NCBI RefSeq assembly: GCF_014282275.1
Contig: NZ_VFIA01000003.1
Coordinates: 215,477-279,476, forward strand
Length of the DNA stretch: 64,000 nt
Reading direction: 5' to 3'
DNA from: Spirosoma utsteinense
GTDB taxonomy: Bacteria > Bacteroidota > Bacteroidia > Cytophagales > Spirosomataceae
Both the position numbers and the translations under genes were made by a program. This document shows positions 36,401-44,786 of the stretch, in pieces (within the stretch, counting starts at the first letter, position 1; each line of letters starts with the position of its first letter). Under the pieces are notes generated by a model. It saw nothing but the letters and a program-made list of their open reading frames with translations, did no database searches and had not been told where the DNA came from.

Positions 36401-36891
36401 TACTCCTTCAGTTGTTTGAGCGAGAAGTTACCCGCCATGTTGATGTTCATGATCGGAAACTCCGAGAAGTTGACGTCCTGCGCCGTTGGGCCGGCATCGA
36501 GTTTCTGCGGCAGATCAGGCTTTGCTTTGTCGATAGCGTCCCGAACGCGCTGTAACGCTTCGGCCGTTTGCACGTCGGGGTTGAACTCGACGAGAATAAC
36601 CGAAACATCCTGCAAGGCATTCGATTTGATGCGCTTGACGCCCGAAATAGACTTCAGCTGCTTCTCGATCTGCTTATTGATCGTATTTTCAATATCGGCC
36701 GGGGCCGTGCCCACATATACTGTGTTAATGTACACCTGCGGGATTTTGATATCCGGGAACTGCTCTTTGGGCAGATTATTATAGACGAATAAGCCGCCAA
36801 GTGTAATCAGGAAGGTGAAGATGTAAATCGCCGTCCGGTTTTCGACGCACCAGTTGGTAAAGCCGAGGGTTTTATATTGTTCAAATTTCAT
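33448..36891 (-). CDS. Efflux RND transporter permease subunit
   Basis: An inner-membrane RND pump protein of 1147 residues, driven by protons, that exports drugs or other toxic compounds together with the adaptor and TolC genes of the same operon. The N-terminus (TAIYIFTFLITLGGLFVYNNLP) is helix 1. The first porter domain is visible in VYVGTAPADIENTINKQIEK. Helix 4 carries the proton-relay aspartates in GLGLVVDDAIVVIEN. The second half repeats the pattern, with GIVVKNGILLIEFIEE near helix 10. It is longer than AcrB (about 1050) because of an extra segment around residues 500-560 with additional hydrophobic stretches. Substrate cannot be read; it is closer to the HAE1 group than to metal exporters. 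Confidence 0.95.
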   Translation of the reverse strand: MKFEQYKTLGFTNWCVENRTAIYIFTFLITLGGLFVYNNLPKEQFPDIKIPQVYINTVYVGTAPADIENTINKQIEKQLKSISGVKRIKSNALQDVSVILVEFNPDVQTAEALQRVRDAIDKAKPDLPQKLDAGPTAQDVNFSEFPIMNINMAGNFSLKQLKEYAEDLQDAIESMPEIRRVDIVGALEREIQINVDLAKMQSAGLAFTDIQQAVQGENVNVSGGDLNVDGVRRTVRVKGEFTDVVQIQNLQIRTATGATVRLGDVAEVQDSFEEQQDFARLDNKSVVTLNVIKRAGSNLISAADNIEKTIDEYKESRFPQGLDIKVTADQSERTRENVNDLINTVVLGFIFVVLVLMFFMGVRDAIFVGLSVPLSALVAFVMMPILGPAVGTAFTLNTIVLFAFLLGLGLVVDDAIVVIENSHRLFNENKDWDIKQSVKAAAGEVFAPVFSGTLTTIAPFFPLLFWPGIVGEFMKFLPLTLILTLFASLFVAYVINPVFAVTFMKRHEDDHSKDAKPGFDEIKRAVIILAVLSGIGYVIDRGIGNLFVLFLILYVFNHYVLTPKLIVPFQVRLLPGLKSGYRRLISWILTGYRPVFAVVAAFALLIVTFVIVGIAKPKVLFFPSGEPDYIYVYNVMPVGTDARVTDSVTKVIEKRVFKVLQENDATDIVNSVISNVGKNAGDPTNPDRSATPQKSKVTVAFKGNEERKGISTDSLLSKVRVAMNGLPGSEISVERESNGPPTGKPIAIEIAGEDFGQLQNIEKQLRQRISQAGIQGIDQLKSDLITNKPEIVINIDRDKAEREGISSGQVALAIRTALFGTEVSRFRDAKDEYPIMVRLKPDDRSQIDRLLSLNVVYRDMSTGGQLRQVPITSVANISYSTTFSQINRKNQERLVTLNSDVVPGFNANQIVAQIQQVVNDIEVPNGYTIKMGGEQEDQQESMTFLISAFGIAILLIYLILATQFNSVVKPLIIFVTILLSLIGVFLGFVITGKSFSVIMSGVGIIALAGIVVKNGILLIEFIEELRGRGVPLREAIIEGGGIRLTPVLLTASAAVLGLIPLAFGLTVDFVGLFRDFDPHVVVGGDSSVFWNILAWTIIYGLTFSTVLTLVIVPCLYWINERVRMKWFGKKDPALEMRREKQPEEELV

Positions 36892-36984
36892 AGAAAAAGT
36901 AGTTAGTTGATGAGCCCGGGGAGCAGAAGCCGGTACGTTGGTACGTCACCCACTTAGCCATACACAGACTGACCAACAGATTGA

Positions 36985-38115
36985 CTAGAAACTGATTGGT
37001 TGCCCGTCTACTAAATCCTGGTACCCGGCGGTGACGATCTGATCACCTGCCTGCAAGCCTTCTGTTATTGTAATCTTGCCACCGTACGACGGACCCGTTT
37101 TCACCGGCCGCGCCTTTGCTACTTTCCGATTGCCTTCTGTAACGGCTATATAGACCAGCTGGCCGTTCTCGGTGCTCTGGATCAGGTTCTGATTGATCGT
37201 GATGGCGTTGGCCTTCGTTTCATCGTTGATCTTGATGCGTGCCAGCATGTTTGGCTTCAGCGCATTATCCGATGGGAGAGGGGCCTCGATGGTGAACGTA
37301 CGGCTTAGCGGGTCTACCGTAGTGGAGACGAACGAAATCCGGGAGTTCATTTCCCGGCTCAGGTCTGGAAACTCGATCATCACCGCGTCGCCCTTACGAA
37401 CGCTACCCGCATACGAGTCGGCCACTTTAGCCACCACTTTCAGCTGCGACAGATTCACGATCCGAACCAGCCCGATACCCGGCGCGGCCGACTGCCCAAC
37501 CTTTACGATCACCTGATCGACTACGCCCGAAATGGGAGCCGTTACCGTAGACTGGTTCAGCTGCACATTGAGCGTAGACAGTCGGCGTTCCAATGATTCC
37601 TTGTTATTCTTGGCCTGCAGGTACTGGATTTCCGTTCCAATCTGCTGATTCCAGAGCGCAGCCTGTTTTTCGTAAACAGTGTTGGCCAGCGATAACTGTG
37701 TTTTGATCTCGCCCAGCGACTCCCGCAGGATTTGATCATCAACCTTCGCAATCGGCTGTCCGGCCCGAACGTTGTCCCCTTCTTTCACGTACACCGCCGT
37801 AACGACACCGCCTGACTTGGGCGACACCTGTACGTTGTTCTTCGCATCGATGGTACCCTGTAACTCGACAAAGTGCCGGAACGTACTCGCCGATACGGGC
37901 GATACCGTCACGTCCTTCACCCGAGCTTCCTCGGTCTTTTTGGGGTCCAGTTTGGTGACGTCGGCTTCGATCGCCTTGATCTTCGTCGTCAGCTCAACCT
38001 GTTCTGCTTTCAGGGTGGCCAGTTCCTCGCGTTTACTTTGCAGGTCGTTCTTCTTCTCTGCTGAGCAAGCCATTAGCAGACTGGTCATCAGGGCAATAGC
38101 GTAGTAAGCTTTCAT
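36985..38115 (-). CDS. Efflux RND transporter periplasmic adaptor subunit
   Basis: A 376-residue membrane fusion protein, lipid-anchored (MKAYYAIALMTSLLMAC). A coiled coil at about 23-60 precedes the lipoyl-like halves (GVVTAVYVKEGDNVRAGQPIAKVD and ISGVVDQVIVKVGQSAAPG), the beta-barrel and the membrane-proximal domain (EGLQAGDQIVTAGYQDLVDG). It links the RND pump to the TolC-type channel. It lies 93 bases upstream of the pump gene and 99 bases downstream of the channel gene. Confidence 0.95.
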   Translation of the reverse strand: MKAYYAIALMTSLLMACSAEKKNDLQSKREELATLKAEQVELTTKIKAIEADVTKLDPKKTEEARVKDVTVSPVSASTFRHFVELQGTIDAKNNVQVSPKSGGVVTAVYVKEGDNVRAGQPIAKVDDQILRESLGEIKTQLSLANTVYEKQAALWNQQIGTEIQYLQAKNNKESLERRLSTLNVQLNQSTVTAPISGVVDQVIVKVGQSAAPGIGLVRIVNLSQLKVVAKVADSYAGSVRKGDAVMIEFPDLSREMNSRISFVSTTVDPLSRTFTIEAPLPSDNALKPNMLARIKINDETKANAITINQNLIQSTENGQLVYIAVTEGNRKVAKARPVKTGPSYGGKITITEGLQAGDQIVTAGYQDLVDGQPISF

Positions 38116-38214
38116 AGTTTTTGTGTGATGCGTAGTGAGAGACGGAACGTTGCGGCTGTTGATGGCTATCTTCTATGCCTGCTCGTTACTCCATCTGTCT
38201 TGTTCAGTAAAAAT

Positions 38215-39615
38215 TTATTGTCCGATGTACAGTTTACCCGTTGCTTTATCAAGATCAACCTTGGCAATCATAAAGTCGAGTAATGATGAAAAATAGTTGG
38301 TCTGTGCTTCCCGGGATGATGATTCAGCATTTAGCACTTCAATGTTTGACCCAACACCCTCTTTGTATTTTATGCGTGTGACCCGCAAAATTTCCTGCGC
38401 CAGATCAAGATTACGCTTTTGGGTACGTAAGGTTTGTAGACTATTTTGAATCGTTATCTGCGACTGTCGAACCTGCAAATCGATCGAATTTTTTAGCAGA
38501 TTACTTCCCAGACGTGCTTTTTCCAGCGCGATCTTTTTCTGCTGAGCAGCATACTTCTTTTGAAAACCATCAAAAACGGGTATCTGTACCTGTAAGTTGA
38601 TAGCCATCGAGTTGAACCATTGAGTGGAGAACAGATCAATCAGGTTGTTACGTCCGTTGTTGTGACCGTAAGCTGCCGACGCTAATACCCGCGGAAAATA
38701 CAGCTTGCCGATGCTCTGATAGTCCAGGTCAGCTAATCTTATCTGACTTTGAAGGGCGGAGAACTCGATACGCTGTGTGTAGTCAATCTCTGACGCAAAC
38801 GCAACCGTTTTTTCCAGCTCATCTACGCTTAAATCCTGTATTTTATCGGTCAGAACCATGGGATCATTAATCCCCAAACCCATTTGAAATTTGAGCAGGT
38901 AGTAACTCAAGCCAATTAAGTTCTGCACATTCTGCCGTTCGGACTTCAGGTTGTTTGCTTGAACCTCCAGCCGATCCACATCAATTTTTTCCACAAAACC
39001 CTGCTTGTTGAGCGCCTGCGTTTCTTTGTACAGTGAGTCGATACGACTGATGTTGTAGTCGAGTAACTTTATTCGCTCTTCACTCACCAGCACATTGTAG
39101 TAAGCCTTTGTTACTTGCTCAGCTACATTTGTTTTCGAAACGACAACGTTCTTTTGACTCAACTCCCGCAATGTGGATGCGGCTTTCAAACCAATTTTAT
39201 AAGAAGCGTCATAGAGCAACTGATTGACAGTCGCCTGGACGCTTCCTTGAAAATTTACGCCAAATGGGATAGCCGTCACACCTGCATTTTCTGGCTGAGT
39301 ACCGCTACCGGCCGTTGTTGATGTAGGTCCTCCGAAACCACCAGCGGGTAGGATGAACCGCTGGATAATTGCGTTGTACGTTAACTGGCTAGCGATACTG
39401 ACTTGTGGTAGTGCATTAGACTTCACTTCTCGTATTCGAGCCTCAGAACTCGTAGCATCCAGACGAGAGGTTTGTACATTGATATTCTCTCTCGTAGCAA
39501 ACTGGACAGCTTCTTGTAAGGTAAAGCCTTGTGGATTCTGCGCCAGCAGCCCCGCATTACTCAGCAGTGCGAGTAGCCAGATCAGCGTCGTTCGCCTGGT
39601 AAATAGTATTCTCAT
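38215..39615 (-). CDS. TolC family outer-membrane efflux protein
   Basis: A 466-residue TolC-like protein with signal peptide (MRILFTRRTTLIWLLALLSNAGLLAQ). ATG at 39615 is chosen; ATG at 39633 adds six residues. The two repeats of alpha-helical barrel and beta strands are seen in QGFTLQEAVQFATREN and later in QIPVFDGFQKKYAAQQKKIALEKA and RVTRIKYKEGVGSNIEVLNAE. It forms the outer-membrane duct of the tripartite pump. Its start overlaps the end of the tetR gene by 59 bases in another frame, which points to coupling of regulator and pump translation. Confidence 0.94.
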   Translation of the reverse strand: MRILFTRRTTLIWLLALLSNAGLLAQNPQGFTLQEAVQFATRENINVQTSRLDATSSEARIREVKSNALPQVSIASQLTYNAIIQRFILPAGGFGGPTSTTAGSGTQPENAGVTAIPFGVNFQGSVQATVNQLLYDASYKIGLKAASTLRELSQKNVVVSKTNVAEQVTKAYYNVLVSEERIKLLDYNISRIDSLYKETQALNKQGFVEKIDVDRLEVQANNLKSERQNVQNLIGLSYYLLKFQMGLGINDPMVLTDKIQDLSVDELEKTVAFASEIDYTQRIEFSALQSQIRLADLDYQSIGKLYFPRVLASAAYGHNNGRNNLIDLFSTQWFNSMAINLQVQIPVFDGFQKKYAAQQKKIALEKARLGSNLLKNSIDLQVRQSQITIQNSLQTLRTQKRNLDLAQEILRVTRIKYKEGVGSNIEVLNAESSSREAQTNYFSSLLDFMIAKVDLDKATGKLYIGQ

Positions 39616-40216
39616 GATTGTGTTGATTAACATACAGATTGTAAACGGTGAAGCCTTGTTCCGTGAGCATCCCGCGCACGAAATGATGAATTAGCTCGCG
39701 CTGGGTGTCGAGCATCGAATATTGGTCTGTTGGAAAGAAATCATTGTTGAAGGCAAGCTCAATTTGCTCGATTCGCATACGGGCCAATATGGCCGGATTT
39801 ATGTCGGGACGGTATACGCCCTGCGAAACCCCTTTTTGTATATTTTCAAGAATAGATTTCATTAGATGCTGATCCATGTGGGTCCGAAACAGCGCATAGG
39901 CGTGTGGGTAGTGCCGCTTGATATCCATGATCAGATTTGGACTTACCGCGTGCTGGTTCTTGCGCATCATCTCCATCACCATCATTATTTCCTCGATTGG
40001 ATTTGCCGTTTCAACAGCCATACAATCCATCTGAGAGACATCTGTTTCCACTTTGCCCTGAATGATCTGGTATAAGATTCCCTCTTTATCCGTAAAATGC
40101 TGATAAATTGTCTTCTTGGAAATGCCTAATTTCCGGGCAATGTCTTCCATCGTTACCGACCGAACACCATATTTCCAGAACAACTGTTCAGCCGCCGTCA
40201 GAATCCGCTCCTTCAT
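39557..40216 (-). CDS. TetR/AcrR family transcriptional regulator
   Basis: A 219-residue repressor-type protein. The N-terminal helix-turn-helix is classic: ILTAAEQLFWKYGVRSVTMEDIARKLGISKKTIYQHFTDKE, with the recognition helix at about residues 33-42. The C-terminal part is variable and helical, the usual ligand pocket. It is the first gene of the operon with tolC, adaptor and RND genes and probably represses that operon until an exported compound binds. It overlaps the tolC gene. Confidence 0.93.
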   Translation of the reverse strand: MKERILTAAEQLFWKYGVRSVTMEDIARKLGISKKTIYQHFTDKEGILYQIIQGKVETDVSQMDCMAVETANPIEEIMMVMEMMRKNQHAVSPNLIMDIKRHYPHAYALFRTHMDQHLMKSILENIQKGVSQGVYRPDINPAILARMRIEQIELAFNNDFFPTDQYSMLDTQRELIHHFVRGMLTEQGFTVYNLYVNQHNHENTIYQANDADLATRTAE

Positions 40217-40510
40217 TATAAGTTTTGTACTTTATGTAGGATAAACCACGGAAACTTTACAAAGGTTCTTAGTTTCCTGGACACGATTTCATTTAAAATG
40301 ATGAACGGCTGTATAGCTAGAGTAAACCGACAGAAAACACCGACGAACTACTTTTTGGTGACCAGAAGGGCAGCTCAGGACCGCGTCCAGACTAGCATTG
40401 GCTGGGTTTCTTGCCTGCCTACCAGCTGCGGTTTCCAGTAGGTGTGACTGTAGTTTGTCACCCACTGAAACCGCAGCCTGCTTACCCAGACGTAGTTGAT
40501 TAACGCGTGG
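40217..40510. other. Intergenic region between tetR and recF
   Basis: About 290 bp. The left part should hold the operator and promoter of the tetR operon, but I could not find a clean palindrome or TAnnTTTG element. The right part holds the hairpin at 40425-40477 that ends recF. Confidence 0.5.
40425..40477 (-). terminator. Imperfect hairpin after recF
   Basis: GCTGCGGTTTCCAGTAGGTG (40425-40444) and a near-complement ending at 40477 pair with a few bulges; the stem is long (about 19 pairs). It lies 34 bases past the recF stop codon on the minus strand. Confidence 0.6.
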
Positions 40511-41641
40511 CTAGTTGCCAATTTCGAAAAAGCGGACATCGGCCTGTACGTGCCTGAGTAGTTCCCGGGTGCGCTCCGGGCGGGCATCGGTGATGAATAG
40601 TTGACCGAAGGCGCCCTCATCCATTTGTTGGATAAGCTTACCGATTCGCTTATCGTCCAACTTGTCGAAAATATCGTCGAGCAGTAAAATGGGCTTCACC
40701 TCTTTCCGGGCTTCGAGCTGATCGAACTGGGCTAACTTCAACGCAATGACAAACGTCTTCTGCTGCCCCTGCGAACCAAATTTTTTCAGGGGCACCGGCT
40801 CAGCAGTCGACTGCCCGTCTGCAGCGGGTGCTCCACCAGTGGCGATCAGGAAATTATAATCGTCCTTATGAATACCCATTGTAGTCCGTTGCAGGACGGT
40901 ATCGCGTCGACGGAAGTGTCTGAACTCGGCGGCAAAATCCGGGTTGCTCACCTCCGATTCATAAACGATAGTAACCTCTTCCCGCTCTCCGCTCAGGTAA
41001 GCGTAATGCGCCCGAAAATGAGGCAGGTACTCATCGATAAACTGTCGGCGACGGTCATGAATTTTCTGGCCCAGTTCCAATAACGGTTCGTCATAGGTGT
41101 CGAGCAGGTCATTATCGACCTGATTTCGATCGGCAAATAGCTTGAGCAAGCTATTCCGCTGTTTGAGGACCTGTTGGTAGGACAGATAATTTCGCAGGTA
41201 TTCGGGATCGAGCTGAGAAAGAACCCCATCGAAGAAATGCCGCCGGTCTTCGCTGTGTTCCCGCACCAGGTCGGTATCGTTTGGGGCAATCAGCACGACC
41301 GGGAACCGGCCAATATGTTCGCTAACGCGTTCATAAGGCTTTTTGTCCGCCATTAGCACTTTCCGCTGACCGCGCTGTAAGCTAATGGTTATCTGCACAT
41401 TGCGATCGTCATGTTCTTCAAAAACGCCGTCTATGATGAAGTAATCGGCATCGTGTAAAATACTGAGAGCATCCTGACTCTGGAAGGCACTTTTGCTGAG
41501 CGCTAAAAAATATACGGCGTCCAGCAGATTGGTTTTCCCGCTACCATTGGGCCCCACAATTACGTTTACCTGCCGCCCAAAGACATACCGTCCATCTTCA
41601 TAATTCTTAAAATTGGTCAGGCTCAGCTTTTCGAGGTGCAT
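40511..41641 (-). CDS. recF: DNA replication and repair protein RecF
   Basis: An SMC-like ATPase that loads RecA at single-strand gaps together with RecO and RecR. The protein has 376 residues. The Walker A is GPNGSGKTNLLDAVYFL and the Walker B is ILLLDDIFDKLDDKR, preceded by GSQGQQKTFVIALKLAQ, the ABC-type signature. The middle region is the coiled-coil-like lobe of RecF. It stands alone, not with dnaN and gyrB. A -7 element (TATCTTTG, minus strand 41756-41749) lies upstream. Confidence 0.96.
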   Translation of the reverse strand: MHLEKLSLTNFKNYEDGRYVFGRQVNVIVGPNGSGKTNLLDAVYFLALSKSAFQSQDALSILHDADYFIIDGVFEEHDDRNVQITISLQRGQRKVLMADKKPYERVSEHIGRFPVVLIAPNDTDLVREHSEDRRHFFDGVLSQLDPEYLRNYLSYQQVLKQRNSLLKLFADRNQVDNDLLDTYDEPLLELGQKIHDRRRQFIDEYLPHFRAHYAYLSGEREEVTIVYESEVSNPDFAAEFRHFRRRDTVLQRTTMGIHKDDYNFLIATGGAPAADGQSTAEPVPLKKFGSQGQQKTFVIALKLAQFDQLEARKEVKPILLLDDIFDKLDDKRIGKLIQQMDEGAFGQLFITDARPERTRELLRHVQADVRFFEIGN

Positions 41642-41748
41642 AGATGTGGCGCTTAACGCGGGATTGCGTAATTTCGCGGCAGATATAACAGGTCACGGTA
41701 TTTGGCCGACTGTCGTTAACCGAGTACCGTACACCGACTTATTGGCAA

Positions 41749-41756
41749 CAAAGATA
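41749..41756 (-). promoter_or_regulatory. Predicted -7 element (TATCTTTG) for recF
   Basis: The minus strand fits TAnnTTTG, about 108 bp before the recF start. No TTG was found at the expected upstream position, so confidence is moderate. Confidence 0.45.
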
Positions 41757-41828
41757 CGGTCGGTTTGTTAGGTTGACGGTGTCAGCCCGACCCAAAGACC
41801 GTCCCACAGACTTTATTGATTACATCAC

Positions 41829-42887
41829 ATGGCGAGCGTCAAAGAGAAAGCTAAACAGAACGGTAATGCTCCGTCGCCGAAGTCGGCCGTTGCTGCCAAA
41901 GCGCAACACCCAAAGGAGCGCTATATGTACTGGTATGAGTCGATGCAGTTGCAGCGGAAATTCGAGGAGAAAGCCGGTCAACTCTACGGTCAGCAAAAGA
42001 TCCGGGGTTTCTGTCACCTGTATATCGGGCAGGAAGCGGGCTCGTCAGGGTCCTACTCGGCTCTTACCAAAGATGATAAATGGATCACGGCCTATCGGGA
42101 CCACGGTATCCCGCTTGCACTGGGCTCCGACCCAAAGGCGGTTATGGCCGAGTTGTTTGCCAAACAGACGGGATCCTCTAAAGGGAAGGGTGGTTCGATG
42201 CACATCTTCGATAAATCGGTAAATTTCGTCGGTGGCCATGGCATCGTGGGTGCCCAGATCCCGATGGGTGCCGGTATCGCCTTCGCTGAGAAATATAATA
42301 AGACGGGCAATCTATGCATCTGTTTCATGGGGGATGGAGCTGTTCGGCAGGGTGCCCTGCATGAGGCTTTCAACATGGCCATGCTGTGGAAACTGCCGGT
42401 CATCTTTGTTGTTGAGAACAACGGTTACGCTATGGGAACATCGGTAGCCCGGACTTCGAACGTGACGGAGTTGTACACCCTGGGCGAGTCTTACGACATG
42501 CCCGCCGAACCAGTCGACGCTATGGACGTTGAAGCCGTTCATGAAGCCGTTGGCCGTGCTGCCGATCGTGCCCGGGCCGGTGATGGTCCTACTTTCCTGG
42601 AGTTCCGTACGTATCGGTACCGGGGCCACTCGATGTCAGACCCCCAGAAGTATCGCTCTAAAGACGAAGTAGAGCAATACAAGCAGCGTGACCCAATTGA
42701 AATGATCAAGTCGCGGATTCTGGAGCAGAACATCGCCACTGAAGAAGATCTGACGGCCATCGACCAGAAAATTAAAGGTATTGTCGATGAAGCCGTCAAG
42801 TTTGCGGAAGAGTCGCCCTACCCACCGGCTGAAGAAGCTTTCAAAGATGTTTACATGCAGCAGGACTATCCGTTCCTGATGGAATAA
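41829..42887 (+). CDS. pdhA: Pyruvate dehydrogenase E1 component, alpha subunit
   Basis: The thiamine-diphosphate-binding half of the E1 enzyme that decarboxylates pyruvate. The 352-residue length is normal. The TPP motif runs from FMGDGAVRQGALHEAFNMA to VVENNGYAMGTS (GDG to NN). The substrate region GHGIVGAQIPMGAG and the loop YRGHSMSDPQKYR, equivalent to the phosphorylation loop of animal E1, are present. A 40-residue Lys/Ala-rich N-terminal extension precedes the conserved part. The beta subunit and E2 are not next to it, as is often the case in Bacteroidota. Two hairpins end the gene. Confidence 0.95.
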   Translation: MASVKEKAKQNGNAPSPKSAVAAKAQHPKERYMYWYESMQLQRKFEEKAGQLYGQQKIRGFCHLYIGQEAGSSGSYSALTKDDKWITAYRDHGIPLALGSDPKAVMAELFAKQTGSSKGKGGSMHIFDKSVNFVGGHGIVGAQIPMGAGIAFAEKYNKTGNLCICFMGDGAVRQGALHEAFNMAMLWKLPVIFVVENNGYAMGTSVARTSNVTELYTLGESYDMPAEPVDAMDVEAVHEAVGRAADRARAGDGPTFLEFRTYRYRGHSMSDPQKYRSKDEVEQYKQRDPIEMIKSRILEQNIATEEDLTAIDQKIKGIVDEAVKFAEESPYPPAEEAFKDVYMQQDYPFLME

Positions 42888-42889
42888 AC

Positions 42890-42942
42890 GTACCGCGAAC
42901 TTCAGTTCGCAGTGAGTTACAACGGACTGAAGTCCGCGGTAC
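42890..42942. repeat. Imperfect inverted repeat after pdhA
   Basis: 17-nt arms at 42890-42906 and 42926-42942 with one mismatch, built on GTACCGCG(A/G)ACTTCAGT. From memory, the motif GGACTGAAGTCCGCGGTAC occurs in many copies in some Cytophagales genomes; this suggests a dispersed palindrome instead of a true terminator, since a better terminator follows at once. Confidence 0.6.
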
Positions 42943-42943
42943 C

Positions 42944-42976
42944 AAAGCCCGACCTTCACACGTCGGGCTTTTTTGT
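42944..42976 (+). terminator. Intrinsic terminator of pdhA
   Basis: Perfect 10-bp stem AAAGCCCGAC (42944-42953) with GTCGGGCTTT (42962-42971), 8-nt loop, followed by TTT. Textbook form. Confidence 0.9.
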
Positions 42977-43063
42977 TGAACCATTTATACTAATTAAGTG
43001 TATGTACATTAAATACACCTACACGTATCGAACACTTTCACCCATTAACTGCTTAGTAAACTT

Positions 43064-44002
43064 ATGGAAACGCTTATCAACGGGTTACACCACGTCACAA
43101 CCTTGGCGGGAGATACCCAACGCAATGTTGATTATTACACCGGCCTGTTAGGACTTCGGCTCATTAAGAAAACGGTCAATTTCGATGCTCCGGACGTGTA
43201 CCACTTATACTATGGAAACGAAGCAGGTTCGCCCGGTACGATACTGACGTTCTTCCCATACGGTAGCTTACCCCGCGGCCGCAAGGGTGTTGGCCAGTTG
43301 ACCTATACGGCTTTTTCGGTACCAACGGCCGCGATGAGTTTCTGGATCGATCGGCTGCATCAGCAAAACATTGCCTATGCTGGTCCTTACAAACGCTTCT
43401 CCGAAACGTATCTGCGTTTTGAAGATTATGACGGCGCTGGTGTCGAACTGGTCTTCAACGACGAGGATCAACGGCCGGGTTGGGATAACGGTCGTATTCC
43501 GTTGGAGTATGCTGTTCGCGGATTTCACACGGTTACTCTGAATGAATCAAATCCTGACCGGACGGTCAAACTCCTTACCGAAACCATGCAGCATACGCTG
43601 GTAGGAGAGGAGGAAGGTCGGTTCCGTTTTAAAGCAGGTGTCGGCGGTTCTGGAAACTACGTAGATGTTTTACATTCGCCGAACGATGTGCGGTCCTTGC
43701 AGGGGGCCGGATCAGTACACCATGTCGCCTTTTCGACCGACTCGGATGCTACCCAGGTAACCATTCAGGCGCAGCTTACGGAAGCTGGTTTTCATCCGAC
43801 ACCGGTGCTCGACCGGCAGTATTTTCACAGCATCTATTTCAGAGAACCCGGCGGAATTCTATTCGAGATCGCAACGAACCCACCCGGTTTTACGGTCGAT
43901 GAGGATCCGGCCGAACTGGGAACGGCGTTAAAATTACCTCCGCAATACGAGTCGCGCCGGGCTAAAATAGAAGCGGAGTTACCCGAGATCGTGCTAAAAT
44001 AA
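43064..44002 (+). CDS. VOC-superfamily ring-cleaving dioxygenase (MhqO/MhqA-like)
   Basis: A 312-residue protein with two glyoxalase/VOC modules. The N-terminal module starts LINGLHHVTTLAGDTQRNVDYY, whose histidine is a metal ligand. VHHVAFSTDSD in the second module and the glutamate in GGILFEIATNP complete the usual His-His-Glu site. This layout is that of the hydroquinone-type ring-cleaving dioxygenases annotated MhqA/MhqO in Bacillus. An alpha/beta hydrolase gene resembling MhqD follows, as in the Bacillus mhqNOD locus. The role in quinone detoxification is inferred by analogy. Confidence 0.88.
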   Translation: METLINGLHHVTTLAGDTQRNVDYYTGLLGLRLIKKTVNFDAPDVYHLYYGNEAGSPGTILTFFPYGSLPRGRKGVGQLTYTAFSVPTAAMSFWIDRLHQQNIAYAGPYKRFSETYLRFEDYDGAGVELVFNDEDQRPGWDNGRIPLEYAVRGFHTVTLNESNPDRTVKLLTETMQHTLVGEEEGRFRFKAGVGGSGNYVDVLHSPNDVRSLQGAGSVHHVAFSTDSDATQVTIQAQLTEAGFHPTPVLDRQYFHSIYFREPGGILFEIATNPPGFTVDEDPAELGTALKLPPQYESRRAKIEAELPEIVLK

Positions 44003-44021
44003 AATCGATAAATAAGCACCA

Positions 44022-44080
44022 AAGCCAAGGCTCAGTCAGGTAATCGGAGCGCGCTCGTTTACCCGGTCGGGTCTTGGCTT
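44022..44080 (+). other. Branched hairpin between the dioxygenase and hydrolase genes
   Basis: AAGCCAAG (44022-44029) pairs with CTTGGCTT (44073-44080), enclosing a second GGTAA/TTACC stem. There is no T run. It may limit read-through or protect the upstream message. Confidence 0.3.
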
Positions 44081-44106
44081 CGCTATATATTAAACTCTTA
44101 CCACTC

Positions 44107-44745
44107 ATGATTCACAATCCCAACAACTTTCTCACTGCGGGGAAACCATTAACTGAAGCAACCCGCGTTATGGTGATGGTTCATGGCCGGGGCGGATCAG
44201 CGGCCGACATTCTATCCCTGTCGAAATACATCGAAGGCGATAACTTCGCATTCGTTGCACCTGAGGCAGCGGGCAATTCCTGGTATCCTTATTCCTTCCT
44301 GAAACCGATGGAGGATAACGAACCTCACCTATCATCGGCACTGAACGTGCTGGCCAGTTTGCGGGGACGACTACAGGCCGATTACAATTTCAAACCCACA
44401 CAAATCTACTGGTTCGGGTTTTCGCAAGGGGCCTGCCTGGCCCTTGAGTTTGTGGCCCGAAACGCGCTGGAATATGGTGGTGTTTTTGGCCTGAGTGGTG
44501 GTTTGATCGGTCCACCCGAAACCGACCGTAACTACGATGGTTCGTTCAGCAGTACACCCATTTTTTTAGGATGCAGTGACCGGGATTCGCACGTTCCAAA
44601 AGAGCGAGTTCTGGAATCTGAGCAAGTTTTTAACCGGATGGGGGCCAGCGTAATGGCAAAGCTCTACCCGAATTTTCCGCACTCGATTAACGAAGATGAG
44701 CTAAAGATTGTTAATTTGCTGATAGCTGACGAACGCTTGTCCTGA
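44107..44745 (+). CDS. Alpha/beta hydrolase, phospholipase/carboxylesterase type (MhqD-like)
   Basis: A 212-residue serine hydrolase. The start is ATG 44107 (MIHNPNNFLTAGKPL); the longer frame from 44074 adds only 11 non-conserved residues. The oxyanion segment is MVMVHGRGGSA, the nucleophile serine is in FGFSQGACLALEF, the acid is in GCSDRDSHVP and the histidine in PNFPHSINEDE. It matches the carboxylesterase family in which Bacillus MhqD falls. It lies 104 bases after the ring-cleaving dioxygenase, so it may hydrolyse the ring-fission products. Confidence 0.9.
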   Translation: MIHNPNNFLTAGKPLTEATRVMVMVHGRGGSAADILSLSKYIEGDNFAFVAPEAAGNSWYPYSFLKPMEDNEPHLSSALNVLASLRGRLQADYNFKPTQIYWFGFSQGACLALEFVARNALEYGGVFGLSGGLIGPPETDRNYDGSFSSTPIFLGCSDRDSHVPKERVLESEQVFNRMGASVMAKLYPNFPHSINEDELKIVNLLIADERLS

Positions 44746-44786
44746 CTGGTTCGTAGGCACCCGGCGTTCACTTAACAACAAAACGT

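Noticed and set aside
40375..40620. 81-codon minus-strand frame overlapping the end of recF
   Set aside because: No motif, covers the terminator hairpin and the recF 3' end in another frame.
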